Positions 1 through 12,255 of a DNA stretch of 64,000 bases are shown here, piece after piece (positions within the stretch are counted from its first letter, which is position 1; every line of letters starts with the position of its first letter). The stretch is taken from the NCBI GenBank assembly GCA_003952965.2, contig RXIC02000147.1:1-64000 (forward strand). The letters are read 5' to 3'. The DNA comes from Morella rubra (lineage: Eukaryota; Streptophyta; Magnoliopsida; Fagales; Myricaceae). The position numbers were made by a program, and so were the translations under genes. The notes beneath the pieces are model-generated. The model did no database searches and was not told the DNA's origin. It was given only the letters and a program-made list of their open reading frames with translations.

Positions 1-2390
1 CCTGGGATTTAGAGTTTTTTTGTGCTGTTAACTGAAAATAATTGTGTGTTTTAAGATTGAGAGATTGGGCAAGATCAGCTGCGATTTTTAGTGGTGTTCG
101 AGGTTGATTTAGTTCGCTGATTGTTTACGCGTATTCCCTAGCCTTTAAGGGGAGGATTGTGGGTTGTACTATGTTAAAAATGGAAGTGCTGGAGATGATA
201 TAATTGAGGCATAGTTTTACGCAAATATTTTTGAATGAGGTCCTTGTCCATTCATTGGTTAATTTGTAAGTACATTTAGAGATGCAATACAAAATGGGGT
301 GAATGAATTCGCTAACATATTTGTGAGGGAGTAGGATTTTTGTTGGATGAGTTGGTGGCTGTAAAAGGGACGCTTGTGCTGTGTAAACATCGGTGGTAAC
401 CATCACTTGTTTTGTCTTTGTTGCATGCTCGATAAAGTGTGAACTGGGAGTCTTGAAGGTTTTTTCTGGAATTGAGAGTTGTTTGTGCGGTTGCCATTGT
501 TTTCTATTTGCTGGTGTGCTTTTTTTTATTGGGTAGTGTGAATAAGCGATGTAGAAATGGTTCAGTGGGGCCACAGGTTGATCTAAATCTCTATAGAGAA
601 GTTATGCGCTGGAGGAGGGTACGCTGTTGATTTTCTTTTCGGTAAGTTTTATGTCTATAGAGTAAAGTGTTGAGGAAGTGCTTATGTGATTAGTAAATAG
701 ATTGTTCATTGTATTAAAGAACTTTTTTTATTCCTTTCACCATAGTTTCTATGTTGAGGTGAGTAGTGCTTTCGGATGCAGTGCCCTTTTACTAGGTAGT
801 TGTCTTATGGTAAAGTTGATGAGTTCTGCGTAGATATTCTTTGGGCGTGGTACGGTACTTATAGATATTGTTTGTTATTATGTAGTGGTTGTTAAGTGTG
901 GTTTGAATGGTAGATTGTGACCAGGTCGTGTCATCTCTATTTTATGGAGCGAATTGGGGGTCTGTTTGGCAGCACTTTTTAGTTAGTATTTTAATTTGTC
1001 CAATCGCGGGTAGTTTGTATGCATGAGATAAGGTAAACAGACTTCATTTGTAACTGTCCATATAACTACATGGTAATAAATGAATATGATGAAAATTATC
1101 TTTTTTTATCATTAAGTTATAAAGAAAATATATTTCACAAGAAGCTCATGGTAATTATTGGTGGGGATAGAACACAATTTAAGCAGAAAGGGTCATTTGT
1201 GGTAGTTATATGATGTGCATTTGCGCTATATAAGGTGGTAATATTGTGCTATTACATATGTCGGTTGGCTTATTGAGACATCGCTACGGGTATCTTTGAT
1301 ATTTTTGCGAGATCCGTGCAAATTTTGAGTGAGTGGGTGTACGATTCGATAACTTTCAAGCAGGGATTGAATTAAATGGTATAGAAGTTAGAAAGGCATA
1401 TGTGATTTTGATCATATGATATGTTTTAATACAGGATGAGGGTTTGGGGGTCGGTAAGTAAAGGCAAAATGAGAGTGGAGTACATTATGATCATCAGATT
1501 GAGGTTGTGCTTTACGGGGTGGAGCAATGAGATATGTGCTCACCATGTAGAAAATTCGACATAATTATACTTAATTATGGTTGAAATAGTAATTTTGAAT
1601 TCGCTGTTTATGGTAGTGTTTTTATGTGTCTTCTCCTTCAAGAGTGTGATGAATAGTTGGTCATTTCATAGATTACGGAGAGAGGGGTCCTCAAATTAGT
1701 TTGGTGGAGAGGTCTAGGATGGAGTGGGAGGCAGAAAAGTCTAAACAATGATAGGATGGTTCATTGGATTTCATTAAGTGTGATGTGAAAGTTATTGAAT
1801 GCCTTATGTTTATGGAGTTTGTTGTAGTTTTTATGCATGTTGTTGTATTGTCAGTACATTTAAGTTGCGTACAGAAACTGATTGAGGAGCAATGTTGATA
1901 ATAAAGGTTATTTATAGTCAGTAATGATGGCTTGGATCATTTGGAATATTGCGATATGATCTTTTAATTTCTCATTTTTGAATTGTTTGCGAACATGTTA
2001 GTTGATGTGTTTTTTGTGATTCGTTAATGGAAGGTGTAAGATTCAAGAGGATTGTATGATGAAAGAGCTTTTCTTTTTTTGTTCCAAGCAATCTTGACCA
2101 TGAGATTTTCAAGCTGGTATTGCTTCGATTGTTAATATATATAGGAAGTCTTCATCGAGTGAAATTAGGAAGTCTTAAGGACGCGAGTTGAGTGTATCGA
2201 AATTCGAAGAAAAATTGTGGCAGCGCATGGGGCAAATCTGTCCGATGTCAAATATCTAAAGATGAGGGGCAGGAGGGATGAAAGCAAATTTGCTGTGCGG
2301 ATGTTGTTTAAAATTATAGAATAAGGACAAGGAATGGAAAGAGGTTTATTCACGTTAAGGCAGCATAAACAAATGGGTACGGTTTTGTTG
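1..2390. other. Low-complexity G/T-rich noisy sequence, no gene seen
   Basis: The + strand is rich in G and T and poor in C. No recognisable coding exon, splice pattern or protein family is visible on either strand. The only open frames are short, scattered minus-strand runs without family resemblance. By continuity with the next block this should be the noisy mirror of PP2C/kinase gene sequence lying beyond 64,000, which cannot be seen here. A decamer, aagcagaaag, occurs at 1,181 and again near 4,107 and 4,711; I attach no function to it. Confidence 0.6.
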
Positions 2391-2394
2391 GACA

Positions 2395-3690
2395 TGGTTC
2401 GCTGTGTGGGAGGGTTAGGTAGTAGAGGAACTCGAAGATTGGGGGTGGTCATCGCGTAGTGGTGATAGAAGGGGATCTGGGGGGAGCTCGCAAGCATACA
2501 GTTTATGGTAGGGGAACAAATCGGCAGTTTTGTTTCAGCGTTATTGGTCGCTTAATGATCTTGTGGTTGCGTTCGTAAAATGCTGGATGGAGGGTAAGTT
2601 GCATTGTGGCATCTTGTTGTTTTGCATCGAAACTTAGTGCGCGATACAGTCTCTTATGTCGTGCCTTCGTATTGCTAGTGGTCCCCTTAGACACGGGGAG
2701 TTTTCCGGTTGTTCTTCCCCCAATTCCGCTCTTAGTTTTTGTATTCTATGTTAGGTTGTAGTCTTTGTACTGAGGGTGGTTGTTTAGAAGCAATCACTGA
2801 GCTTAGACGCTCACTCATGGTGAGCGCCGGAGCTGGGTGATAATTAATGTAAGTGCCACGGTAACATAACGCTGTTGGCGTCATATTGTCCCGGCTATGA
2901 AACGCCTCGATGTTCTACGTGATGTTCGCTCGTATGAAGTGTACCAATTTGTCTGGTTTTGGTTAACGAGTAAGTGTTAATGCTGTTCCTGGGTGGAGAG
3001 TTCGCGGGTGTCAGTGCTAGACTATAGACAGCTTGGTGCGATTTGTAGTGAGTTAAGACTAGAGGCGGGTGAGCGTACAACAGCAATATACATGAACTGC
3101 TGGTGTTTGGGTGATTTGATTGTTTCTAATGTCTATATTCACACTAAGTCCGTCTCCAGATACTGAGAGTAAGTGAGCGTCTTGCTTAATAGTGCCAATT
3201 GCATTGAAGAACCAAAGAAATGAGGTGCGTTGGATGTGCGATGGACTCTTCTTATAGAGCGGAGTGGGTTGGATCAGAAGATATCGGGCTGTGTTTGCCT
3301 TCAAGGATAGTGTATCGAGGGTGTGAGAAGCCTGGGGTGTGTTGTGGGCTTCTCGTGAGTACAAAAGGGAGTACGTAATAGTATAAATGCTGTGAGGAGA
3401 AATGCGCTTTATCGTGCGAACATCGCAGGGCGGCAAGAAAGTCTGAGCAAGAGAACTTTTGCTTGATCAGGGTTGGGCTGGGTGGATGGCGTAGGCTAAG
3501 TGGCGATAGACCAATTGATGTAAATGGCGGTCGGTTGTTCGAGCGTCAGGGATGCGCCAGTAGCATGGTAGAGGAGAGTAAATACGTGTTGGCGTCTAAA
3601 TCATGCCGGCTTCTCATTTGGTTCCTTGATGAGTTCGGGGTTATGTAGTAAGGTTCGGCGATTGGCAAACTCTGAATAACAAACCCGCAT
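2395..3690 (-). pseudogene. Noisy, unreadable mirror of the PP2C/kinase first coding exon
   Basis: Short blocks match the reverse complement of the intact exon at 62,693-63,715, in the same order. Examples are actcgaa at 2,430-2,436 (right 63,680-63,686), accaaagaaatg at 3,211-3,222 (right 63,065-63,076) and ggcaggagatt at 3,741-3,751 just upstream (right 62,640-62,650). Between these anchors the left copy is about a quarter longer than the right, so insertions dominate. No frame survives and no PP2C motif can be translated. A true decayed pseudogene would normally show substitutions and deletions, not this excess of insertions, so I read it as low-quality sequence of the same exon. Boundaries are approximate. 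Confidence 0.8.
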
Positions 3691-6600
3691 TAATGGAACG
3701 TGAAGGAAGTGATGGTAGACCAGAACTGGTGGACGAACGTGGCAGGAGATTTTATGCAGTTCAGTTTTTAGGTTCACGGTATACTGTCCTCGTCTCCTTC
3801 ACTCTGACATAAGTTGGTGCTTCTAAATGAGTTGAGGTGAACTGGTAGGCGTCCGGAAAGTCTTGATTTGAGTAAAGTTCTTAAGGAAATCAGGATAAAT
3901 TTTATGTGCGGCTATTGTGGACTTAATATTATAGCCGAGGTATTGAGAAATTCTGTTGAATTGTGGCATATTATGGTTTTGCAGTTGTAAGATAATTTTT
4001 AACTCGGGAGAAGTGCTGCTGTATAAGAAATCTAACTGGTTAGGTAAGGATAGCGCAGGTTACGTATTATTTTGGGGTGAAGTGGTAATGATAATTAAAA
4101 AACATAAAGCAGAAAGGGAAGACAAATTGATATTATATCGATTTGATGAAGTCAAAATCTGGTGGGAGGACTGCGCACTATTGAGATTCTGGTATCGTGG
4201 AAATATAGTGGAATTATGAATGGTATGTTGTGGATTTTGTTATGAAATATGGCATCAGAGTGGTATGGACTCTAGTATGATTAGATCTTGTGGTGGGAGT
4301 TTTCAGGAGGATTAGGATGCGCGTATACAAGATGAGTTTGCTGAGATGTGGGATTGGTTTTAGGGTAGCATGGGTTTGGGGACGTTTGTGGACTCGCTAT
4401 TTGTCATCAAGTATTCTATTATTTTCGAGGCAGTCGAGGGGCTTTACTGTCTATGTTTTGCTGTTTTATTTGGTTCGACTGCTGCTGGCGTATTTTATAA
4501 TTCTTAGCATTCACTATCATTGATTATAGGATAAGTTGTATGATGATCTATTGCGTAGGCTGCTTTTGTGATCTACCGCTTCAAAATGTGTATGTTTATT
4601 AAAGTTTAATGAATCATTTTACTTAAAATTATGTCGGGAGATTTGATTTGGACGAGCTTTCTGTTTTTTTTATGCGTATCTTGTTGAATTCGGGGGTAGT
4701 TGTTAGGATTAAGCAGAAAGGTTTGGTGTGCGAGAATGTTGCGTCTTTGTTTTTTATATGGTTTTTTTGTATCCAGATGTGTATATTGTTAGTTAGTATG
4801 GATTCTAGGCTTCATTGATTGTGATTGTGTGTGGTTAGTGGTTGTATGGTGGGAGTACGGGTGTGTTTCCATTTGTTAGTTTGTTGGATGTATTTTGGGT
4901 GTTGTGTTGCGGGATGGATCCTGGGTTTGACTCCGTTTTTTTGTCCCTATTACATGGGTTCCTTTGTGGGGTCAGGTAGAGGGAGTTGTACTTTAGATTA
5001 CCGGAGCCGGTTTTTATATTTATGTATTGTGGTTAATTAATTGTAGGGGTCTTGTCTTATGAGAAAATGGTAGAGTTGTGAAGGGCGATATGGAATGGAT
5101 AGATTTCGGCCAGATTTCTATTTAAAGGGAAAAAATGAATTAACGTAGGAAGGTTCAAAAGATCATAAAGGATGTTTCAGATTAGCTTTTAAGCATTAGA
5201 ATTCTTTGGGGGTAGTTATTTTTTTGGGACAGGGAGATTAGATATTTTGAGGTTTATGAGTGCCCTGTATGGTGAGTGACGACTGTTTATTTGTTGTTTG
5301 ATGGAAATTTCTTTTTAAAATGTTAAGGTATTTAGGGTTGTTGGTGTTGTTAATTCAATATTTGAATTAGTTGATGTTGTAAGAAATTGGAAGATATATT
5401 GGATTTAAATTAATTTTCTGTTAATAAATTGGATAAGATAGATTATTTTTATAATTGTTAGTTTTATATTAGTGTTTATGAGCTGTGATTGTGCGTTCGA
5501 GAAAGTGTGGTAGGTGTTGGAGCAGTATGCCGAAAAATTATTTTGAGATGAAGTTTAATAGTATGTTTATTATGTTTTTGGTTAAAGGAATAGGATTTAG
5601 AGTGTGAAGAAAATGAGAGTTACTTTTTTGTGTATATCGTTAGTTTGAAAATTTAGGATATGTCCATAACTTCTGTACTCGGTATTTTAATTACTCATAT
5701 ACGAGTATTGGTTCGGTATTTTCTTGTGGAGGTTTGGTTTGTTCAAGTTAAGTTGGTGTTCTACTACGTTGCGGAGGCGTTTGGTGCTTCGTTGGGTAGT
5801 TGGTTCTTAGAGTTGTTCTTAGTTAGTAATAATAAGATTCCATGTAAGAGGTATCTATTATGGATGGTTTATTTGCTGTAGTCTTATAGCAGACAAATCA
5901 AGATGAGTAGTTGGTTAATTGGTTTTATTTACAAAAATATAAGATTGTGGGAAGGTGAGTGCAGGATGATAAATAAGACTAGATAAGGTAGGAGTGTGAT
6001 TGTGTGGGATGAGGTTGTTTATTTTCGCCCATTTATATTATTTTCTTTGAAGTAATCCAGTTTAATATATAATGAGTTAAAAATGATGGAAATACAGTTA
6101 AAATAAAGGGAAATAAACAATGGGAACAAAACATAGAGTTGTTAGATTCAATGTGGGAGTGTATTTTTGTATGGTTATCTTTCATAGGTGAATGCTTAAA
6201 AAATGTGGGAAAGTTGTGTAGGTGTTTCAATGTGATAACGTAGGGAATAAACTTAGGTTGATTATATCGTTGTGGGTTCTATAAGGATATGTTCTGTATT
6301 AAAAGAATGATTTATATCCACAAGTAGTAGTTGGTGTGTTAAAAATATTAGATGTAGGAGAATCGCTAAGTTAGGTGTGACTTGTGTCTGGGGGAATTGA
6401 GATCTTGAGCTTTGATCAACTAACGATGAGGTTAAGGTTAATGCAGGTTATAATGGTGGATAATCAAATGCAAGATGAGATCTGTTGGAGTGAGGCAAGT
6501 ATGTGTAATTGGGTATATAGTATTATACGTAAAGTGTGCGAAGGTGTTTTGGATAATCGGGATTAGTTTATTTGTTTTGTTTTTGAGTTATGTATATTTT

Positions 6601-7172
6601 GTCTATTAATTTCCTTCTTTCGTATCATTTTTTTTTCTTGGACTGCGGTTTTCTGCGAGTCTTACTTTCTTGTTTTGCCTGGAGGTGCTGACGCAATATA
6701 AGGTATAATATTATCTTTTCTGTATTTTGATTTTTATTGTCTAACTGTTTTTTTCTTTTTTTTGTTTATTTTTTTTTTCTCTATATTGTGGTTTTTTTTT
6801 TTTTTTCTTATTTTTTAATTTGTTCTAGATTGTTTTGTCTTTATATTATTGTTTTTCTTAGTTTTTGGTTCTTTGGTTACCTTCTATGTTCTTTTTTGGG
6901 GTTTTTTTCCTTGTACTCTTGGTTTGGCTTCGGGTAATGAGTCAACGAAGTCTAATTTGGTTTCTTTTGATTTTTCTATAATTTTGATGTGTGTTTTGTT
7001 TGAATTTTCTTATTATGTGTATAATTATTGATTATATTTGGCGGGATAGATTTTATATTTGTTCCAAATAATGGTATGATTGTATTATTTATTGATTTAA
7101 ATTTTTAGGTAGATAAGCTTATGTATTGGAATTTAGATGGATAGTTATTATGATGTGTATGTTGATGTTATT

Positions 7173-7217
<45 letters not shown>

Positions 7218-8100
7218 TATTTATATTTTTTTTTATTTTTTTGGGATTATATAGATTATTACCAAGTTGTTTATTTATTAGAGATATATTGTTTATATTG
7301 TATATATTATATTGTAGGATTAGTATTCAGTTAGAACTTATTTTCTGGGAGTAATTTGATATGTATGTGATGAAATATAGTGTATTTTTTTTACAGTTAG
7401 TATGTCGTTTTAAGTCTTCTGTATTAGATATTATGTAATTAGGATTAGGTTCTTGTTGTTAGCGTTGAGAATTGTTGAATTGAGTAATTATCGGACGGAT
7501 TCGTCTGTTGCGTTGGATTGTTTCGTTGCGTGAGGTCGGGGTTTTTTCTTGTTTTTACTTTTTTTTTTTTTTTTTATTAATTTTTTTTTTTGGTTTTGGT
7601 TTGTGGTTTATTGTGTATTTTATTTTTTTTTATCTTCTTAATTTGGCACTTTTTATTATTTAATGTCTTGTATAATATTGTTATTTGTATTTTATTATTC
7701 ATTTTTTTTTATTTTTTTATTTTATTTTTTTTTATGTTTTTTTTTTTTTTTGTGTATTTTTTTTTTTTTTTGTAAGTTTTTGTGGTTTTTTTGTTTTTTT
7801 TTTGTTCTTTTTTTGTTTTTTTTTGTTTTTGTTTTCTTGGTTTTGTATTATTTCAAGTTAAAATATAGAGGCACTAATGTGCAGTTATAAATTTTGTTCT
7901 ATGAACTTTTATAATCGAAGATGCGCCAACACGATATGGATGGAAGTGAATGCAAAAGAAAAATTAAATATAACAAAAAAAAAGGCATTATGATAAGAAG
8001 ACAAATATTGAAGAGAAGAGAAACATAAAATGTAAGGTAATCAGGATTGCGGGGAAAGGCTGAAGGGTGGTAAGGGAGAAATCGGGGATAACACTTAAGA
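3691..8100. other. Noisy, stretched mirror of the right-arm intergenic region
   Basis: No gene is seen. The block corresponds to right-arm sequence from about 62.7 back to 59.3 kb but is close to 30% longer. Clear anchors lie at 3,741-3,751 and at 7,528-7,540 (gcgtgaggtcggg, mirrored at 59,787-59,799). Just before the second anchor is a longer stretch that pairs with 59.80-59.95 kb. The middle part is too noisy for me to align by eye. Short open frames here encode low-complexity Phe-, Leu- or Trp-rich strings and are not genes. Confidence 0.75.
6590..7870. repeat. Extreme poly-T / T-rich low-complexity tract
   Basis: Much of this stretch is runs of T, including one of more than 30 bases near 7,175-7,215 and dense T blocks at 6,740-6,810 and 7,550-7,840. 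The mirrored right arm, roughly 59.5-60.6 kb, is only ordinarily AT-rich with much shorter runs. The T expansion is therefore specific to the noisy left copy. Phe-rich open frames that cross it are a consequence of TTT codons. Confidence 0.85.
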
Positions 8101-9950
8101 GAGGGAAGAACATCCCCAGCGATGGGGAGCTGTCGTTGTCACTTCTATTAGAAGATAACTTGATGAGTGAGGCCGGAGAGAAGAGAAGAAAACCACGCGC
8201 TATTGGAATGCTGATGGGATAGTGTGAATAGTAAAGTATAAGTTAGTGGAAGATAAAAAATATAAGTAGGGTTCTGTGGAAACGTTGATTAAATCGTTAT
8301 ATTTTAAGGATTCGACATTGTTTTCCTTTTTTTTAACGTTAAAGAGTAGAAATTAAGTCGAGGTATTGTGGAACTGGAGAAACACGGTCAATGTTCAAGT
8401 ATTTACGAGATTATCGAGGGACGATCAAAAAAGGAGAATAAAAGAGGAATTCAGAGAGTTAGAGAAACTTTATTTGGAGATAGTTTACCATTGGAATGCC
8501 GCCTTACCTGAATATGTTTGTAGTAATATATTTTAAATGGTACGCTTAGAATCGTCAATCATCAAAATTTTTGTTTTCCAATAGGAGAAAGCATGGATAG
8601 TAAATATTTAATCTGGTGTGTTGAGAAATTATGACAGTTTGTGAATTTGAAAAAATTTAGTGAATGGTAAAAGTGAAAATTAAGGAGTTGGTGAAAAATG
8701 AGGAGAGAATTTTTTATAAGATGATAGAAGTTGAGTGACAAATTTTGGATTGCTAGAACTTACCGAGTAAATTTGTCTAAACTTGTTGATAATGTTGGTG
8801 AAATAAAAAGACGTAATGAATTGTAGTATAAGTACATTAATACTTTAAGGAATTGGGGTATTGTTGTATATTATTGTATGATTAAATATATTTTAATTTT
8901 TTGATTTTGTCAGGAATGAGTATTTTGCTTTATATATTAATTATTATAGGATTGTTCATCGAATCTAAATTGAGGAAAATGTTAATATTGCTTAGTTATG
9001 AATGATTATAAAGATGAGTTAAGGTGGAGTATAGAGAAGGAATTGAGAGTGTCCATGTGAGAAGGAAGAAATAAAATGGGTGCAGTAAACATATATTGAG
9101 TGGGAAGATACAGTAAGGTTATCGATTGAGATCTAGAACCAAGTTTTATAATCTCCGATGTTAAATATTAAGTTAAGACATGATGTGAGTGAAAAAAGTT
9201 GTAAAGTTATGTACTAAGGAACATTTAGGAGCTTTTGTTAGCGGTCTTGGTTTATTGGTAGTTATATGAGTAAAAAGATGAAAAGAAGAATTATTAATTT
9301 TGTTTATGCTAAGAGCACATTCATCTTAGTATGGGACAAACAGTGAAACGTAAAATACCTTTTAATGTGTAAAAATGGTTGTGAGCGAAAGGGATGGGGA
9401 GTTTAGAATGTGTGTGTTGTATGAGTTATAAGGAATAGTGAGAATAGGTCAGCTTATAGTTTAATTTTATAGGAGATAAGGTAGCAAATTTGATGTTGTT
9501 AACAATTGTATGCAGAAAGCTGCAAAGTTTAAAGAGAGGTGTATTAAGAGTAGGGCATCACAATCTCAAGAATCACAAACTCGGTACAAAACTCCAAGAG
9601 ACTCATCTCAATCTCAAGTTCAAGCTCAAATCAAATCCAATCCTAAAGGTACTAAAATTTTTTAGGATTTGATAGAATTGTGAATATTTATAGATTAGAG
9701 TTTATAGGTTTTTTGTATAAAAATTGGTAAATATTTTAAAGATATTTAATTGTATTGAATTTGTAAAAAGATGTAGAAATAGATATGTGATGTAATTGTT
9801 TAATAAAAAAGTATTAGAATGAGGTGAAAAAATATAAAAAGATGATTTGTTATAATTTTTTTAAAAAATATTAAAGTTTATATAAAAATTGTTATAGATT
9901 TTTTAAAACGTATTGATATTTGTATATAAAATTTTAAAATTTTAAATATT
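8101..9950. other. Moderately noisy mirror of right arm, no gene
   Basis: The base bias flips here from T/G-rich to A/G-rich. The match to the right arm becomes steadily better towards 9.95 kb. Anchors are acatcccc at 8,110-8,117 (right 59,267-59,274), the block around 9,320-9,360 (right about 58,110-58,150), and 9,565-9,660, which is almost clean and mirrors 57,835-57,935. The length excess over the right arm is under 10% here, against roughly 25-30% further left. Nothing that looks like a gene is present. Confidence 0.8.
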
Positions 9951-11369
9951 TATTATGATGAATTTTATTGAATAAAAATATATTTTAAAATAATTTTGCA
10001 AACCAACCGCCTGCTGTATCAACACGAGAGATACAGTGACTGCAGGATGACAATAGCTTCAGAGTGAGCAGTGCTTATCCTCTTGCCCAAAAAAGGCGAA
10101 AGGACAGGCAAGAAAGCACTCATCCAGGGACGAACCGGGACAGCCATAACAAACGTGTCGGTCCTCGAGAGGACTGGGATGACATGGCTTTCTGCACCTA
10201 CCCCGCATCTCTTACGCCTGCAAAGTCACATCAGCTTAGACAAACTTACAGATCACATTGCACCTTTACTTCATGGGCACCCACCCACCTCCTCACCTCA
10301 GCACCTCAGCTCTACATGCGTCGATTGTATCGTTTCAAGTTATAAAATGTGAGCCTTCTTTTGTCGGTATTGCTCCGTCCAGAACCAGATGCCTTCCCAT
10401 CCAAAACAACTTGCATGGGGGAAACATGGCCGGTTATTGGTTACCTCCAGCTCCAAGGGATTATTTCAAAAAAACAAGAAAAGGTGCAAAAGTCTTGTGA
10501 TCAATAAGGGCCAGGAAGTCAACCATATAATTCGGGCATTCTGGCTGTAAGATGAAACTCGTGACTTGCCCGAAAGGAAGAGCTGCGAACTTTATAGTAG
10601 TGTACGAGATTTATCACATCGGAATGGGTTTAATATAAGAGTAATCTTGAAGAATTGTTTACATTTAAGATATTCGGACTTGAGACTTAAAGGAGAGCAA
10701 ATTCTTAAATTTTAAGTCTTGATCGCCTAAGCTAACCTTTTAGGATTATTCTAAATTTTATTTTGATAATCAACAAATAACTTTTTGGATTGATTAGTGC
10801 TCATCCTTTGTATTGAAGTCTCTCATAGAAATCAAACGAACATGCTTTCGATTTTGTTTGTAAATGAATAAGTTGTTTATAGTCCTAGATTACATGCCCA
10901 TAGTTAATGTAAATTTTCTGATAATATAATTTAATTACCTAGAAACCATTATGAAGGGATTGCCGCAACTAAAAGATGCTTATGGTTGCTCATGAATATA
11001 GAAGAATCCCAAGGAAGGATTAAGGTGAAGCACGTCAAACCAATCAACCATATAGATGTCGTGGCTACTTGTTGACGCTACAAACATTAGGCTGTCATTA
11101 TTAGCCGCCCACACCCCCAGAGGGAAAGAAACAAATATGTGTGGTCATTTTTTATAGCGGCCCATCATCTTCCTTCACACCAAGTTCAGGCATTTATTGC
11201 GGCATAGAATGATATCCTTTATTATACGAAACCCACACGTTACGCACCCCATATGGGAAAATTCAAAGCGATATAAGGTGATATACGCTTTCATAAACGA
11301 CTGTTCTTTATTCCTAAGATAATGGCATGCATGAATGCGACGAGGACCCGACTATATCTTGTTATCTCC

Positions 11370-12255
11370 AGCCCTCTTAAACTCCGCTAGCGTTGGATTA
11401 ATAGTTGGAAGCCCGGAGTTATATTTGTTAGATTCAAAATCCTATCGTTTGTGAGCAAATTATTGACTTATCTTACACGTGTTGTGAGATAGATGTATAT
11501 AACACCAATTAAGAGAAGATCTCCATCAATCATTCAATCAAAGATTAGGCTGATTAGTCATGACGGACATCTTTCTTAGTTGTAGACCTTTTTTTTTTTT
11601 TTTTTCTATTTTTTTTTAGAATAGGATGTTTGCCTTGTAGAATCCCACTTTTTATTTCAATTTGATTGCAAATGGCATATTAGACAATTTGATCCCCCGA
11701 TCTTCCAATGACCAGGATGAAAGATTTGTTTATTTTCTTCTTGAGACTTGTTATTACAATCCTTTTAAGATTATAGTGTACATTTTTTTACCAAAATATT
11801 GCTATCTATAGGCCTGTTAAACTTCTGAGAGAGCTGGATCAATGGTTGGAAGCTCAAACCTCTATTTGTTAGATAAAATGTATATAGAGATGAATGTGAA
11901 TTTAAATCCTATTGTCTAGAGCAAGTTTTTAACTTACCGTTACACTAATGTAGGATAAGTGTGTGCAACACAACTAAGAGAAAACCTCCATCAATGGGTC
12001 AAGGATTAGGCTAATTAGCTATGAAGGAGATCTTTCTTAGTGGTTGTTTTTCTTTTTTCTTTTTTGAATAGGATGTTTGCCATGCAGAATCCCACTTTTA
12101 TTTCAATTTGATTGCAAACGGCATATTAGACAATTTGATCCTCCGATCCTCTAAAGATCAAGACGAAAGATTTGTTTATTTTTATTATTATTTTTCTTCT
12201 GCTTGAGATAATCCTTGTAAAGATTGGAGTGTATATGTTTTACCGAAATATGTGT
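11370..12255. repeat. Diverged tandem duplication, two units of about 430-450 bp
   Basis: Unit 1 (about 11,370-11,800) and unit 2 (about 11,807-12,255) align along their full length. Each has a ggtt/agttggaag segment, then ctccatcaat, then gatctttcttag or catctttcttag, a T-rich run, aataggatgtttgcc, atttcaatttgattgcaaa, then gcatattagacaatttgatc, and a final taccgaaata or taccaaaata. Divergence is substantial, so the duplication is old. It encodes nothing I recognise; a degraded transposon fragment is possible. It is mirrored in the right arm at about 55,226-56,111. Confidence 0.85.

Noticed and set aside
1181-4720. Decamer aagcagaaag occurring at 1,181, 4,107 and 4,711
   Set aside because: Three occurrences in low-quality sequence with no regular spacing or structural context are not enough to claim a motif.
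6737-7890. Phe-rich open frames that resemble membrane proteins
   Set aside because: They are translations of poly-T runs in the noisy block and have no counterpart in the clean mirrored sequence.
1-9500. Foreign, organellar or horizontally acquired DNA as the source of the odd composition
   Set aside because: Ordered matches to the reverse complement of the right arm explain the block, and no organellar or bacterial gene is seen.
1-9500. Repeat-induced or deamination-type hypermutation
   Set aside because: Insertions dominate and the block is stretched by up to about 30%, which such processes do not produce.
10064-10500. Overlapping open frames of 80-93 residues, mirrored at 56,977-57,418
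   Set aside because: They lie in competing frames, show no family resemblance, and indels between the arms change the encoded protein.
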